From Clostridium thermosuccinogenes (GTDB taxonomy: Bacteria; Bacillota; Clostridia; Acetivibrionales; DSM-5807): 64,000 nucleotides of DNA. The notes below the pieces were generated by a model. The model was not told the origin of the DNA. It made no database searches and saw nothing but the letters and a program-made list of their open reading frames with translations. Where the stretch lies: assembly GCF_002896855.1 (NCBI RefSeq), contig NZ_CP021850.1:2381665-2445664 (forward strand). The letters are read 5' to 3'. Below, in pieces: positions 10,123 to 19,019 of the stretch. How positions within the stretch are numbered: the first letter of the stretch is position 1; every line of letters starts with the position of its first letter. Made by a program: the position numbers and the translations under genes.

Positions 10123-10145
10123 TACTATTTTTATAATCAATAATT

Positions 10146-10158
10146 TTTATATTTTAAT
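10146..10158. repeat. Left 13-bp target duplication of IS copy 1
   Basis: tttatattttaat at 10146-10158 is repeated exactly at 11940-11952, directly flanking the element. This marks both insertion ends and an unusually long duplication for an IS30-type element (usually 2-3 bp). Confidence 0.85.
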
Positions 10159-11939
10159 GTTTAATTGAAAAAGTTATTTCCACCCCAAATTCATAGACAG
10201 TGGAATTTAGTTTTGCAAATCGCTAGAAATGAGAAAGGTGGAAGTTACTTTTGCAAAGATCACACTGTTCCTATTTTCTTGTGAAAGCTGGAATATTGTC
10301 TCTCAAAAAGCTATGATATATATGGTGGTGCCTCTGAAGGGGGTACATATATGCGTGGCTTTAAACATTTGAGTCAGGAAGAAAGAAATATAATTGAACA
10401 AAGGTTAATCAGCAGGAAATCATTCAAAAGCATAGCACGCGAGCTTGGAAAGGACCCAACCACGATATCCAAGGAAGTGAAGAACCATATCCAATTTAGG
10501 AAAACCGGCTGTTATGGAAGAGTGTTCAATGATTGTAAACATCGTATTGGTTGCCCTGTTAAGCATCTTTGCGGCAGTTTGCGTTGTAGCCGTTATTGTC
10601 GCGCTTGCAAGTCTCGCATGTGTTCATCACTATGTCATGAGTATCAACAGGAAATTTGTCCCAAGCTTTCGAAGCCGCCCTATGTTTGTAATGGTTGTGA
10701 AGACAAACAGTCTTGTACATTAGAGAAGAGGATTTATTCTGCAACACATGCACAAAGAGAATACGAGACAGTACGCTCTGAGTGCCGTCAGGGTTTACAA
10801 ATCACTGAAGAAGAAGCGATAAGATTGGATTCCATTATTAGCCCGCTGCTAATTAAAGGCCAGTCACTCCACCATATATGCATTAACCATGCTGATGAAA
10901 TCATGCTCGATGAACGCACACTCTACAACTATGTGGACAAGGGTATCTTTACAGCAAAAAATATCGATATGCCAAGAGTTGTACGTATGGGCAGACGTAA
11001 AAAGGGAAAAGACCAGTTCAAAGTGGATAAAAAATGCCGAATAGGCCGAACTTATCAAGACTTTCTTAAATTTATGCAAGAGCATCCGGACCTTCCCGTA
11101 GTGGAAATGGACACGGTAATAGGAAGAATAGGCGGCAAAGTCCTGCTGACACTGCATTTTACTGTCCCACAGCTCATGCTCGCATTCATTAGAGATGCTA
11201 ATACCTCCCAATCTGTCATTGATATCTTTGATCAGCTTTACCTGGAACTAGGCCCGGATACCTTCCGCAAATTGTTCCCGGTATTACTTTGTGACAACGG
11301 CAGTGAGTTCTCGAATCCGTCCGCTATTGAATTCGATTCACATGGGCAACGCAGAACCTGTGTATTCTACTGTAATCCGCTGGCTCCTTACCAGAAAGGC
11401 GCAGCAGAAAACAACCATGCTTTGATTAGACGCATTATCCCAAAGGGTACTTCTCTTGATGAGTTTACTCAGCGGGACATAACTCTTATGATGAACCATA
11501 TCAACTCGTACAGTCGACTGAATCTCGGGGATAAAACCCCTTATTGGGCTTTTGGATTGCTCTACGGGGAAGAAATATTAAGAAGGATGAATGTAGAACT
11601 CATCCCGACAGATAATGTCACCCTGCATTCATCCCTTCTTAAGAAATAAATATTAAATAACCAGAGGCACCACCAGCCACAACTCTATAAGCATTTACAA
11701 ACAGGGTGGAAATTACTCTTGCAAAAAGTTAGTTAATCTTCACACCTCTAGTTTGATATACCCAAAAAAGGGCTGGCCTTGTTCCTCTACCTCATATTTT
11801 AACCTATTATTGACTGAAAAGCATTAAAAATTTGCCTAAATAAACTAATCCAAAACCCGCTGAATTACTATTTTTCTCAATGATAACAGCATCCATGGAA
11901 TTTACTTTTGCAAAGTGGAAATTACCTTTTCAATTGACC
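10159..11939 (+). mobile_element. IS30-type insertion sequence, copy 1 (1781 bp)
   Basis: The ends were set by comparison with copy 2 at 32994-34774: the shared sequence starts and stops at these bases, and both copies are flanked by 13-bp direct repeats. Imperfect terminal inverted repeats of about 25 bp (left gtttaattgaaaaagttatt, right complement ggtcaattgaaaaggtaatt) match at 21 of 25 positions. A 20-bp motif of the form TGGAAnTTACTTTTGCAAAn occurs at 10201-10220, 10239-10258, 11707-11726, 11896-11915 and 11916-11935, and inverted at 10163-10182. A 14-bp inverted repeat (tggtggtgcctctg, 10323-10336 and 11662-11675) brackets the single transposase gene. The length is larger than most IS30 members (about 1.0-1.25 kb). 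Confidence 0.93.
10351..11649 (+). CDS. IS30-family transposase, copy 1
   Basis: 432 residues. An IS30-type helix-turn-helix spans about residues 3-46 (LSQEERNIIEQRL to TTISKEVKNH). A cysteine-rich stretch from about 54 to 128 has many CxxC-like pairs and is probably a zinc-binding insert. The DDE catalytic core has D254 in EMDTV, D315 in CDNGSEF and E353 in GAAENNHALIRR, as expected for IS30 transposases. The ATG at 10351 follows AAGGGGG. It acts on the element ends for cut-and-paste or circle-mediated transposition. The translation is identical to that of the second copy, including shadow frames on both strands, so both copies appear intact and recently moved. Confidence 0.95.
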   Translation: MRGFKHLSQEERNIIEQRLISRKSFKSIARELGKDPTTISKEVKNHIQFRKTGCYGRVFNDCKHRIGCPVKHLCGSLRCSRYCRACKSRMCSSLCHEYQQEICPKLSKPPYVCNGCEDKQSCTLEKRIYSATHAQREYETVRSECRQGLQITEEEAIRLDSIISPLLIKGQSLHHICINHADEIMLDERTLYNYVDKGIFTAKNIDMPRVVRMGRRKKGKDQFKVDKKCRIGRTYQDFLKFMQEHPDLPVVEMDTVIGRIGGKVLLTLHFTVPQLMLAFIRDANTSQSVIDIFDQLYLELGPDTFRKLFPVLLCDNGSEFSNPSAIEFDSHGQRRTCVFYCNPLAPYQKGAAENNHALIRRIIPKGTSLDEFTQRDITLMMNHINSYSRLNLGDKTPYWAFGLLYGEEILRRMNVELIPTDNVTLHSSLLKK

Positions 11940-11952
11940 TTTATATTTTAAT
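11940..11952. repeat. Right 13-bp target duplication of IS copy 1
   Basis: tttatattttaat, exact copy of 10146-10158, immediately after the element end. Confidence 0.85.
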
Positions 11953-12362
11953 TTATCTTAATCAAATTTTAATTAAGTTAAGCTGCTTCAATCCATGTTG
12001 AAAAAGCGCTGGATTGCTCAGGAATGCTATTTTTTATATGGACTTTTTTATATTGATATTAGTGCTGTTTGTATCAAAAAGTCGATATTAAAACTGTACT
12101 ATAAACTACATTTATTTAAACTATGTTATTAAACTATTACTTATTACTTAATTAATAAGGTTAAAAAGGTTAAAATAGAATCTAAAATAAATACCGGAGT
12201 ATCTGGAATAAAGTATCATATAAAGGTAATATTCAGAATTATGTTTTATAAAATTATAGTAAATATTTTTTGGACAACTAAATATTTATCCCAACAATTT
12301 CTATCAGATTTGAAGAATAACTTAAACGCTTAAGTGCTAACAAAATACCATTATCCAATTCC
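11953..12362. promoter_or_regulatory. Gene-free spacer with operator-like palindrome at 12320-12335
   Basis: About 410 bp without a gene. The one clear signal is ACTTAAACGCTTAAGT at 12320-12335, a near-perfect palindrome with a central C-G. It shares its first nine bases with the minus-strand site at 10070-10085. Before the insertion sequence arrived it lay about 456 bp upstream of that site, so it may have been an auxiliary operator of lacI-1. It also lies about 30 bp past the lacI-2 stop. The remainder is AT-rich with nothing I can name. Confidence 0.5.
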
Positions 12363-13358
12363 TCAAGCATTAAGATCCTTCACTGACTCTCTCTCCATAA
12401 GCTGAACATCCAGAACAACGTTCTCAGCAGGGGATGACGGATCCTCTATGTGGCGGAACACTATATCGACCGCAATCCGGGCCTTTTTGGCAATATCCTG
12501 GTATATGGTCGTAAGGCGTGGGACTATCAGCCCTCCCAATGGGAAACCATCAAAACCGATAATTGAATAATCCTCAGGCAGATTTTTTCCCAAATCCCTC
12601 ATCTCATTTATTATTGAAGCGGCAAGGGAGTCAGAAGAAGCAAAAATCGCCGTTACTGGTTCTTTAAAAGAGCAGATGGTCCGGGCAGGCTCCTTGATAG
12701 CATAGGCATCCAGAATATGTTTAGGGCCCAAGGAGAATCCGAAGGCTTCCAGCGTATCTTTAAAACCTTTCAGCCGTTGCTGTACTACACTGGATGCCAT
12801 ATAGTCTCCCACATAAACAAAGCTCCTGTGTCCTTTTTCAATAAAGTGCTTTGCCGCCAATGCCCCTCCTTTGTAATCGTCAATGCCTACATTGGTGATT
12901 TGCCGCACCTGGCTGTAACTATCAGTAAAAACCAGAGGTATGGTATTGTCCTGCTGAATTTTCTGCACATCCTGGTCGAAGGTACCGATAAAAATGGCAC
13001 CACGTGCATTCCATGTCCTTAAACGCTGGGTGATGTCATCATATTTATTGATAAAATGCAGCATCAGAAAATACCCGCGTTCCTGCACATAGGGCACTAT
13101 CTCCCCTACCATAGCGGCATTGTACTGGCTCTTCTTAAACTCATTTTCACTTCCCTGAACAATCACTGAGATTATGTTCGAAGCTTTGGAAGAAAGGGAA
13201 CGGGCAGTTGAATTAGGTACGTAACCTCGTTTCTTTATTATCTCCTGAATCTTTCGCACATTTTCCTCTGAGACCTTGGAATGCTGCCCGTTTACCACAC
13301 GGGAAACCGTCATAACACTCACGCCAGCCTCTCGGGCGATATCTTTTAGTGTAACCAT
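12363..13358 (-). CDS. LacI-family transcriptional regulator (LacI-2)
   Basis: 331 residues: N-terminal helix-turn-helix with LKDIAREAGVSVMTVSRVVNG, then the ligand-binding domain. The ATG at 13358 follows AGAAGGAG. It is divergent from the Lpl-type importer operon that starts at about 13753, and two related operator-like sites lie in the shared 394-bp spacer (13386-13401 and 13541-13556). The natural reading is a sugar-responsive repressor of both itself and the importer. It is distinct in sequence from the other two LacI proteins of the window. The effector is unknown. Confidence 0.93.
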   Translation of the reverse strand: MVTLKDIAREAGVSVMTVSRVVNGQHSKVSEENVRKIQEIIKKRGYVPNSTARSLSSKASNIISVIVQGSENEFKKSQYNAAMVGEIVPYVQERGYFLMLHFINKYDDITQRLRTWNARGAIFIGTFDQDVQKIQQDNTIPLVFTDSYSQVRQITNVGIDDYKGGALAAKHFIEKGHRSFVYVGDYMASSVVQQRLKGFKDTLEAFGFSLGPKHILDAYAIKEPARTICSFKEPVTAIFASSDSLAASIINEMRDLGKNLPEDYSIIGFDGFPLGGLIVPRLTTIYQDIAKKARIAVDIVFRHIEDPSSPAENVVLDVQLMERESVKDLNA

Positions 13359-13385
13359 GATAAGTGCTCCTTCTATTATAAATTT

Positions 13386-13556
13386 ATGTTAACGCTATAC
13401 CTATAAATTTATATTTCACTAACTAATCTTTTTTATATTATATCGATGTATCAATTCAAAATCAAGCCCTTCATAAAATTATTGAACAATTTATAAAAGA
13501 CACTTGACATTTAATAGGCACATGTGTTATTGTTAATTTGATGATAACGTTAACAC
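13386..13556. promoter_or_regulatory. Divergent control region: importer promoter and two LacI-type operators
   Basis: For the plus-strand importer, TTGACA at 13504-13509 is followed 17 bp later by TTATTG (13527-13532), a strong -35 with a weak -10. Site ATGATAACGTTAACAC (13541-13556) overlaps the start region; its complement reads GTGTTAACGTTATCAT. A related site ATGTTAACGCTATACC (13386-13401) lies about 30 bp upstream of the lacI-2 start. Both have a central C-G and are 155 bp apart centre to centre, a spacing that allows looping. Binding by LacI-2 is inferred from position. Confidence 0.65.
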
Positions 13557-13752
13557 AATGAATGCGGATTACATAATAAAAAGAACCATCACTATAGATA
13601 ATTTATGTTATATGATATCATATGCAGCATTCATAATCCGTGACAAGCGGCAATACACGCAATCTATAGCTTGAGCAATATCCGCAGCCTACAACATCTT
13701 ACGAATTTTGCTCTGATTCAATTCTTAATATCCATCAGGAATGTCCTGAGAA

Positions 13753-14709
13753 ATGGGGGTTTTTATTTTGAAAACAGTAATCCATGCTTCACTCTCTTCA
13801 GGAAACACTCTGCGGCGCATCCGTAGGAATTGGGGGTTATATCTTCTGCTTCTCCCGTCGGTTGTCCTCGTATTATGTTTCGCTTACAAACCTATGTACG
13901 GCATCATCATAGCCTTCAAGGATTTTAAGCCCGCATTAGGTATCACCGGAAGCCCGTGGGCGGATCCATGGTACAAATACTTTCTTAAGTTTTTTAAATC
14001 ATACCAATTTAAAACGACCATTACCAATACCATTTTAATTAATCTCTACAGTCTGGCTGTTAACTTTCCCCTGCCTATTATTATGGCGCTGTTGATCAAC
14101 CAGATGCAGGCCAAAAGATTTAAAAGGGTCTTTCAAACCATAACTTACATGCCCCATTTCATTTCGACGGTCGTAATGGTAGGGCTTATATTAATTTTCC
14201 TTTCACCGGGTAGCGGTCTCCTGGGCAACATCTATAAGCTTTTTGGTATGGAAGCTCCAAATTTAATGGGTAAAGCCAAAGCCTTCACCAGCATTTACGT
14301 GTGGACCGACGCCTGGCAGCATACCGGCTGGGATAGCATAATTTATATAGCTGCTCTTTCAACTGTTGATGTATGCCTGTATGAAGCCGCTACAATAGAT
14401 GGGGCAAGCAAATGGCAAAAGCTTTTCTACATTGACATACCCATGCTGATACCTACAGCTGTCATCCTGCTGATCATGAGGGTAGGAAACCTGATGAGCC
14501 TGGGCTTTGAAAAGGTCTACCTCATGCAGAACAACCTCAACCTTTCAGCCAGTGAGGTAATTGCCACCTATGTATACAAGATAGGTATCAACAGCGCTCA
14601 GTACAGCTATTCCGCTGCCATCAACATGTTCAATACTATCATCAATTTCCTGCTGCTCATATGTGTCAATCAGATATCGAAAAGAGTCAGTGAAAACAGC
14701 TTGTGGTAA
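13753..14709 (+). CDS. Lpl-type ABC sugar importer, permease subunit 1
   Basis: 318 residues with six predicted membrane segments. The LplB-type N-terminus is clear (LPSVVLVLCFAYKPMYGIIIAF), and the EAA loop YEAATIDGASKWQKLFYIDIP, which docks on the ATPase, is present. The start is uncertain: ATG 13753 has only a weak upstream site, while TTG 13768 follows GGGGG by 10 nt; both give the same mature membrane core. First gene of an importer operon with the second permease (14727) and binding lipoprotein (15696). No ATPase gene is present nearby, so a shared MsmX-type ATPase is inferred. Likely cargo is an oligosaccharide, perhaps the substrate of the adjacent GH31 enzyme. Confidence 0.93.
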   Translation: MGVFILKTVIHASLSSGNTLRRIRRNWGLYLLLLPSVVLVLCFAYKPMYGIIIAFKDFKPALGITGSPWADPWYKYFLKFFKSYQFKTTITNTILINLYSLAVNFPLPIIMALLINQMQAKRFKRVFQTITYMPHFISTVVMVGLILIFLSPGSGLLGNIYKLFGMEAPNLMGKAKAFTSIYVWTDAWQHTGWDSIIYIAALSTVDVCLYEAATIDGASKWQKLFYIDIPMLIPTAVILLIMRVGNLMSLGFEKVYLMQNNLNLSASEVIATYVYKIGINSAQYSYSAAINMFNTIINFLLLICVNQISKRVSENSLW

Positions 14710-14726
14710 GAAATGGAGGTAATACC

Positions 14727-15656
14727 ATGACGGAAACAGCATTAAACAGGGGAAAAACTGATAATTTAAAGGATACTAAGCAATATTCCCTTTCCGATCG
14801 GATATTCAATTTTGTTGTATATAGTTTCTCTTTTATCTTTCTTCTAATCACGGTATATCCTATTTATTTTGTCGTCATAGCATCTTTCAGCGACCCTTAT
14901 GCGGTGTCCGGTGGAAAAGTGTGGTTCCTACCTTACGACTTTACTCTGGACGGATATAAGGAGCTTCTTAAGCATAATGAAATATGGAGAGGTTATTGGA
15001 ACACCATTTTATATACGATAACCGGAGCTTTTGTCGGTCTCGCAGTGAATATCCCGGCAGCCTATGCTCTTTCCAGAAAAGACCTGGTGGGCAGGAAATT
15101 TATTATGCTGCTTTTCATATTCACCATGTATTTTAACGGAGGTCTGATTCCAACCTTCCTCACAATAAAAGAGTTTGGCTTGTATGATAACTTTTGGGTC
15201 ATGGTACTGCCTTTCTCCGTATCAGTCTATAATATCATAGTAGCCCGGACTTTCTTCACCTCAAGCATATCCGAGGACCTGTGGGATGCCGCCCAGATCG
15301 ATGGCTGCGGAAACTTAAGATATTTTTTCAGGATTGTCCTTCCCCTGTCCAAAGCGATCCTTTCAGTTATAGGGCTATGGATTGCCGTAGGTCAGTGGAA
15401 CTCATACTTCAACGCTTTGATTTATATTAAAAATGCAAAGCTTTATCCCTTACAGCTCATTCTCAGGGATATCCTGATAATCAATAATGTGCAAAGCGCA
15501 CTGGGTACAGGTGAGGCTGCTCAGATAGCACTGCGCCTGGCTAATCTCATGAGGTATTCCATAATCATCGTTTCTACAGTTCCTATAATGATCTTCTATC
15601 CCTTTGTGCAGAAATACTTTAACCATGGCGTTATGGTTGGTGCTGTTAAAGGCTAA
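14727..15656 (+). CDS. Lpl-type ABC sugar importer, permease subunit 2
   Basis: 309 residues from ATG 14727, chosen because GGAGGT (14715-14720) sits 6 nt before it; an in-frame GTG at 14703 overlaps the preceding gene and has no such site. Six membrane segments, the YtcP/MalG-type EAA loop (DAAQIDGCGNLRYFFRIVLP) and the usual C-terminal end (FNHGVMVGAVKG) are visible. It pairs with the preceding LplB-like subunit to form the membrane channel. The spacing of 17 bp shows the two are in one operon. Confidence 0.94.
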   Translation: MTETALNRGKTDNLKDTKQYSLSDRIFNFVVYSFSFIFLLITVYPIYFVVIASFSDPYAVSGGKVWFLPYDFTLDGYKELLKHNEIWRGYWNTILYTITGAFVGLAVNIPAAYALSRKDLVGRKFIMLLFIFTMYFNGGLIPTFLTIKEFGLYDNFWVMVLPFSVSVYNIIVARTFFTSSISEDLWDAAQIDGCGNLRYFFRIVLPLSKAILSVIGLWIAVGQWNSYFNALIYIKNAKLYPLQLILRDILIINNVQSALGTGEAAQIALRLANLMRYSIIIVSTVPIMIFYPFVQKYFNHGVMVGAVKG

Positions 15657-15695
15657 AAGCCTTTTAATAATAATAAATTTAAGGAGGATAAAAAA

Positions 15696-17342
15696 ATGAA
15701 TAGCATTTTCAAGAAGACCATCAGCATTATTATGGTCATTGGACTGATTCTCGCTATTTTCTCAGGATGCGACAGTAAAGAGTCTGAAAAAAAGCCTGAT
15801 ACTGGAAACACCTCAAGCACTTCCGACACAGTCGTGAGTAAAGACTCAAACTTTAATCCGGAAGGTCTGCCCATCGTAAATGAGCCGATCACCCTTAATG
15901 TGCTTACCACCCGTTGGGGCAGTATGGGAGACTCTTTCACCCAGAACCAATGGCTTATCGACCTTGAAAAGAAAACCAATGTTAAAATCGAATGGCAGGT
16001 CCAGTCCTTGAACGACTGGGGTGAGCAGAAATCCATAATGCTTGCCAGCGGAGAGCTGCCGGAGGTAATAATCGGCTCCCAGACTTTCAATGATACCGAT
16101 ATCATGAACAACAAAGAGTTGTTCCTTGATCTGACGGACCTCATCGACAAATATATGCCCAACCTGAAGGAAGCAATGAAAACCATACCGGAATTCAAAA
16201 CCATAGTAACATTCCCCGACGGCAAGATCTATTCCCTGCCAAAGAACCTGCCTTCACGGCCTATGACCTGCAACCAGCCCATTATTAATAAAAAATGGCT
16301 GGATAACCTCGGTCTGAAAGAGCCTACGACTATTGACGAGCTGTATAACGTATTGAAAGCCTTTAAGGAGCAGGATGCCAACGGAAACGGCGATCCCAAC
16401 GACGAATTCCCTATCTGCGGAGCCAAAGGTCTTCCCATGGATCTGTTAAACCCCTTTGGTATTACAGATCTTAACGGAACTAACATGATGGTTTTGGATG
16501 ACGGCAGCCTTGCTTACTACCCGATTACGGAGAATTACAAAGAAGGCCTGAAGTGGCTCAGAAAGCTCTATGCCGAAGGTATAATAGATCCTGAGTCCTT
16601 TACCCAGGATGCAACCATGCAGGACAGCAAGAGAAAGAATCCGTCAGTTTCTCTCGTAGGTTTTGACTACGCTTGGACTCCCGATGCCCTTTTCGGTCAG
16701 TGGTCCAGCGAGTATATCGCCCTGGCTCCCATCAAAGGACCCGACGGAAAGCAATACGCAGCCGGCGATAAAAACGGTATATCAAGTATCATGAGAAACG
16801 AAGCGGAAATCACCAAGTTCTGCAAGCATCCGGAAGTAGCCGCCCGTTGGCTGGATCAGTTCTATGACGGGGAAGCCAGCATTCAGAACTTCTGGGGAGC
16901 TATCGGTACCGTCATCACCAAGAACAGCGACGGAACATATACTTTGAATGATCCTCCGGAAGGAACCAGCGCCGACGCATGGTATTGGGATCAGAGCCTT
17001 AGAGATTTCGGTCCGAAATATGTCAGTCCGGAATTCCAAAAGAAAATCAAGCTTTCACCGAACAGCGGCGACGGCCTCAAGCTGGAACTCAGCAAACTGG
17101 GGGATCCTTATATAACCACACCGTATCCCAATGTCATGTTCACGGTAGAAGAACATGAAAGCCTTTCCTCTTTGCTTACTGACATAGGCAAATTTGTTGA
17201 GACTACCAGAGCTGATTGGATCACCAACGGAGGAATTGATGAAGGTTGGGACAATTACATCAAGCAATTGGAAGAAATGGGATTAGACCAACTCATAAAG
17301 ATTTATACCGATGCCTATAACCGTTTCAAACAAGCCAATTAA
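15696..17342 (+). CDS. Sugar-binding lipoprotein of ABC importer 1 (LplA type)
   Basis: 548 residues. A signal peptide ends in the lipobox IFSGC, so the mature protein is anchored by a lipidated cysteine at about residue 22 on the outer face of the membrane. A Ser/Thr-rich linker follows, then a family 1 extracellular binding domain. The ATG follows AAGGAGGATAAAAAA. It is the last gene of the importer operon, and a strong hairpin terminator lies 150 bp downstream. Its role is to capture the sugar and deliver it to the two permeases. Specificity is not predictable; length and type match the LplA group used for oligosaccharides. Confidence 0.94.
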   Translation: MNSIFKKTISIIMVIGLILAIFSGCDSKESEKKPDTGNTSSTSDTVVSKDSNFNPEGLPIVNEPITLNVLTTRWGSMGDSFTQNQWLIDLEKKTNVKIEWQVQSLNDWGEQKSIMLASGELPEVIIGSQTFNDTDIMNNKELFLDLTDLIDKYMPNLKEAMKTIPEFKTIVTFPDGKIYSLPKNLPSRPMTCNQPIINKKWLDNLGLKEPTTIDELYNVLKAFKEQDANGNGDPNDEFPICGAKGLPMDLLNPFGITDLNGTNMMVLDDGSLAYYPITENYKEGLKWLRKLYAEGIIDPESFTQDATMQDSKRKNPSVSLVGFDYAWTPDALFGQWSSEYIALAPIKGPDGKQYAAGDKNGISSIMRNEAEITKFCKHPEVAARWLDQFYDGEASIQNFWGAIGTVITKNSDGTYTLNDPPEGTSADAWYWDQSLRDFGPKYVSPEFQKKIKLSPNSGDGLKLELSKLGDPYITTPYPNVMFTVEEHESLSSLLTDIGKFVETTRADWITNGGIDEGWDNYIKQLEEMGLDQLIKIYTDAYNRFKQAN

Positions 17343-17490
17343 GAAAATACAGCCTACATGATTTTATCCATAAAAATTATTGGAGTAGGCAGATAAATCT
17401 ATTATTACGCATCAATTGAAGTTAAAGCATTTCTAAATTCTTTGGGGTTAACGATATCAAGGCTAATCCTCGAATAACCCATATTAAATT

Positions 17491-17540
17491 AAAAAAAGGT
17501 GGTTCTTGCATCAAGCAGGAATCGCCTTTTTCTTTTTTTT
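17491..17540 (+). terminator. Rho-independent terminator of importer operon 1
   Basis: aaaaaggtggttcttgc pairs with gcaggaatcgccttttt through a four-base loop, followed by a long T-rich tract (tctttttttt). A textbook terminator. Confidence 0.85.
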
Positions 17541-17586
17541 CTTTTTTTTCTTTTTTTCTTTGATACTACTTTTTTTCCCAGGATAA

Positions 17587-17770
17587 CAATGCAGTATTAA
17601 TTCCATATTAATTCCTTATTAATTCCTTATTATTATTCTGTATTAATTCTACAACAAAGCAGTACTAGTTCAATATCCTTCAATATCCTTCAATATCCTT
17701 CAATATTTTATGCTATATTTTATAATCCTTTATTATCCTTCTATTAATTTTAGTTATCTTTAATTATCCT
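17587..17770. repeat. Degenerate AT-rich short tandem repeats after the rhomboid gene
   Basis: Successive units of about 10-11 bp: attaattcctt-type units from 17590, then caatatcctt three times exactly at 17671-17700 plus a partial copy, then looser taatcctttatt-type units up to the stop codon of the minus-strand rhomboid gene. There are no spacers, so it is not a CRISPR array. Confidence 0.8.
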
Positions 17771-17771
17771 T

Positions 17772-19019
17772 TCATTTTCCAAAATTTATATAATAGTCAT
17801 ATATCATTTTTAACTCTATATTAGCCGGCATATTGAACCCGATATAAACACCTCCGGCAACCAGGATCAGTATTGCCACCCAGGAAAGAACCTTTGCCTT
17901 GTTTAAGCCCTTCTCCCCCAGCAGACCTACTGCCCAGGCTGCAAGATAACCCCCTATCAGCCCGCCGATATGGGCATAGTTGTCAATTCCGGATTGGGTA
18001 AATCCATAGGCTATATTAAACACAATCGTTACTATGACATCCCGTCCTATGGTCCTTCTGAAAAAATCCCTGTATTTATGCCCCATATATAGAAGTGCTC
18101 CCAAAAGGCCAAATATGGCTCCGGACGCACCCACCGACGGGTTTATTGAAAAAATGAAGCTGGCTACATTTCCCATTATACCTGCTACTAAGTAGATTAC
18201 TGCAATCCTTGCCGGACCATAAAGCTTTTCAACCGTAGGTCCGACGGCATACAGGGAATAGGAATTGACAGCCAGGTGAAGCAGTCCACCGTGAAGAAAA
18301 ATGGGGGTAATAAGCCTCCAGTACTGGCCTTCCATTATGAGAGGATTGAATTTTGCACCAAATATCATATTGGCATTTACATCATACATCTTTCCATAAA
18401 AATATGTTATTAGCCAAATAAGAGCATTTATAGCTATGAGCGCATAGGATACTACGATTTTTTTATCCGACAGCCTAAGACTCCGAGTTCTATTTTTTTC
18501 TGTATCCTGATTAAAATAAGGGTCCGTGGAATACTCCCAAGACTTTACGAATCTCTCATCCAACATTACAGCTCTATCCAATATCTTTTCCAGTCCTTCC
18601 AGGTTCACTGGCGGTTCAAAAAGTCTGATGACCCGGGAAGTTACCATATCAAGACAGAAGCTTGTTATGTATCTCTTATACCATTGCATTTTACCCAACA
18701 TGTCTTCCAATAGTCTCAGCTTGCTTTCAGGGATACCATTTTCAAATGTAAAAGCTTCAATCAGCACCACCGGATATTGACCTTCTATGGATCTGATGGC
18801 ATTATAACCATTTTCCAGCCTTCTTACCATCTCATCCTCACTGAAGTAATCCCCATCTATAAGTTCAAAGATAAACACTGCGCCCCAGGACTGCTTTTGA
18901 AGTATGTCTATATGATCAAACTTGAGAATATTGCCGCTGGCATCTGTAAGAGGTCTAAATCCATTATTTTCAACAAGCTCTTTTAAAATATAATTTCTTG
19001 TTATAGCTCTGCTTTGCAA
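17772..19019 (-). CDS. Rhomboid-family intramembrane serine protease
   Basis: 415 residues. The N-terminal ~190 residues form a soluble domain without a family I recognise. The C-terminal half is a rhomboid core: HGGLLHLAVNSYSL supplies the HxxxN element, GASGAIFG holds the catalytic serine (near residue 300), and NYAHIGGLIGG holds the catalytic histidine (near 350). About seven hydrophobic segments are present. The start is TTG at 19019, 9 nt after GGTGG. Rhomboids cleave membrane protein segments inside the bilayer; the substrate here is unknown. It is followed by an AT-rich repeat tract. Confidence 0.93.
   Translation of the reverse strand: MQSRAITRNYILKELVENNGFRPLTDASGNILKFDHIDILQKQSWGAVFIFELIDGDYFSEDEMVRRLENGYNAIRSIEGQYPVVLIEAFTFENGIPESKLRLLEDMLGKMQWYKRYITSFCLDMVTSRVIRLFEPPVNLEGLEKILDRAVMLDERFVKSWEYSTDPYFNQDTEKNRTRSLRLSDKKIVVSYALIAINALIWLITYFYGKMYDVNANMIFGAKFNPLIMEGQYWRLITPIFLHGGLLHLAVNSYSLYAVGPTVEKLYGPARIAVIYLVAGIMGNVASFIFSINPSVGASGAIFGLLGALLYMGHKYRDFFRRTIGRDVIVTIVFNIAYGFTQSGIDNYAHIGGLIGGYLAAWAVGLLGEKGLNKAKVLSWVAILILVAGGVYIGFNMPANIELKMIYDYYINFGK

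Noticed and set aside
10159-11939. Insertion sequence copy 1 might disrupt the lacI-1/GH31 promoter
   Set aside because: A consensus TTGACA-17-TATAAT promoter with its operator lies wholly between the element and the gene (10094-10122), so it is untouched.
17671-17706. Exact 10-bp repeats that might be a CRISPR array
   Set aside because: Units are contiguous with no spacers, too short, and grade into degenerate AT-rich sequence; no cas genes are near.
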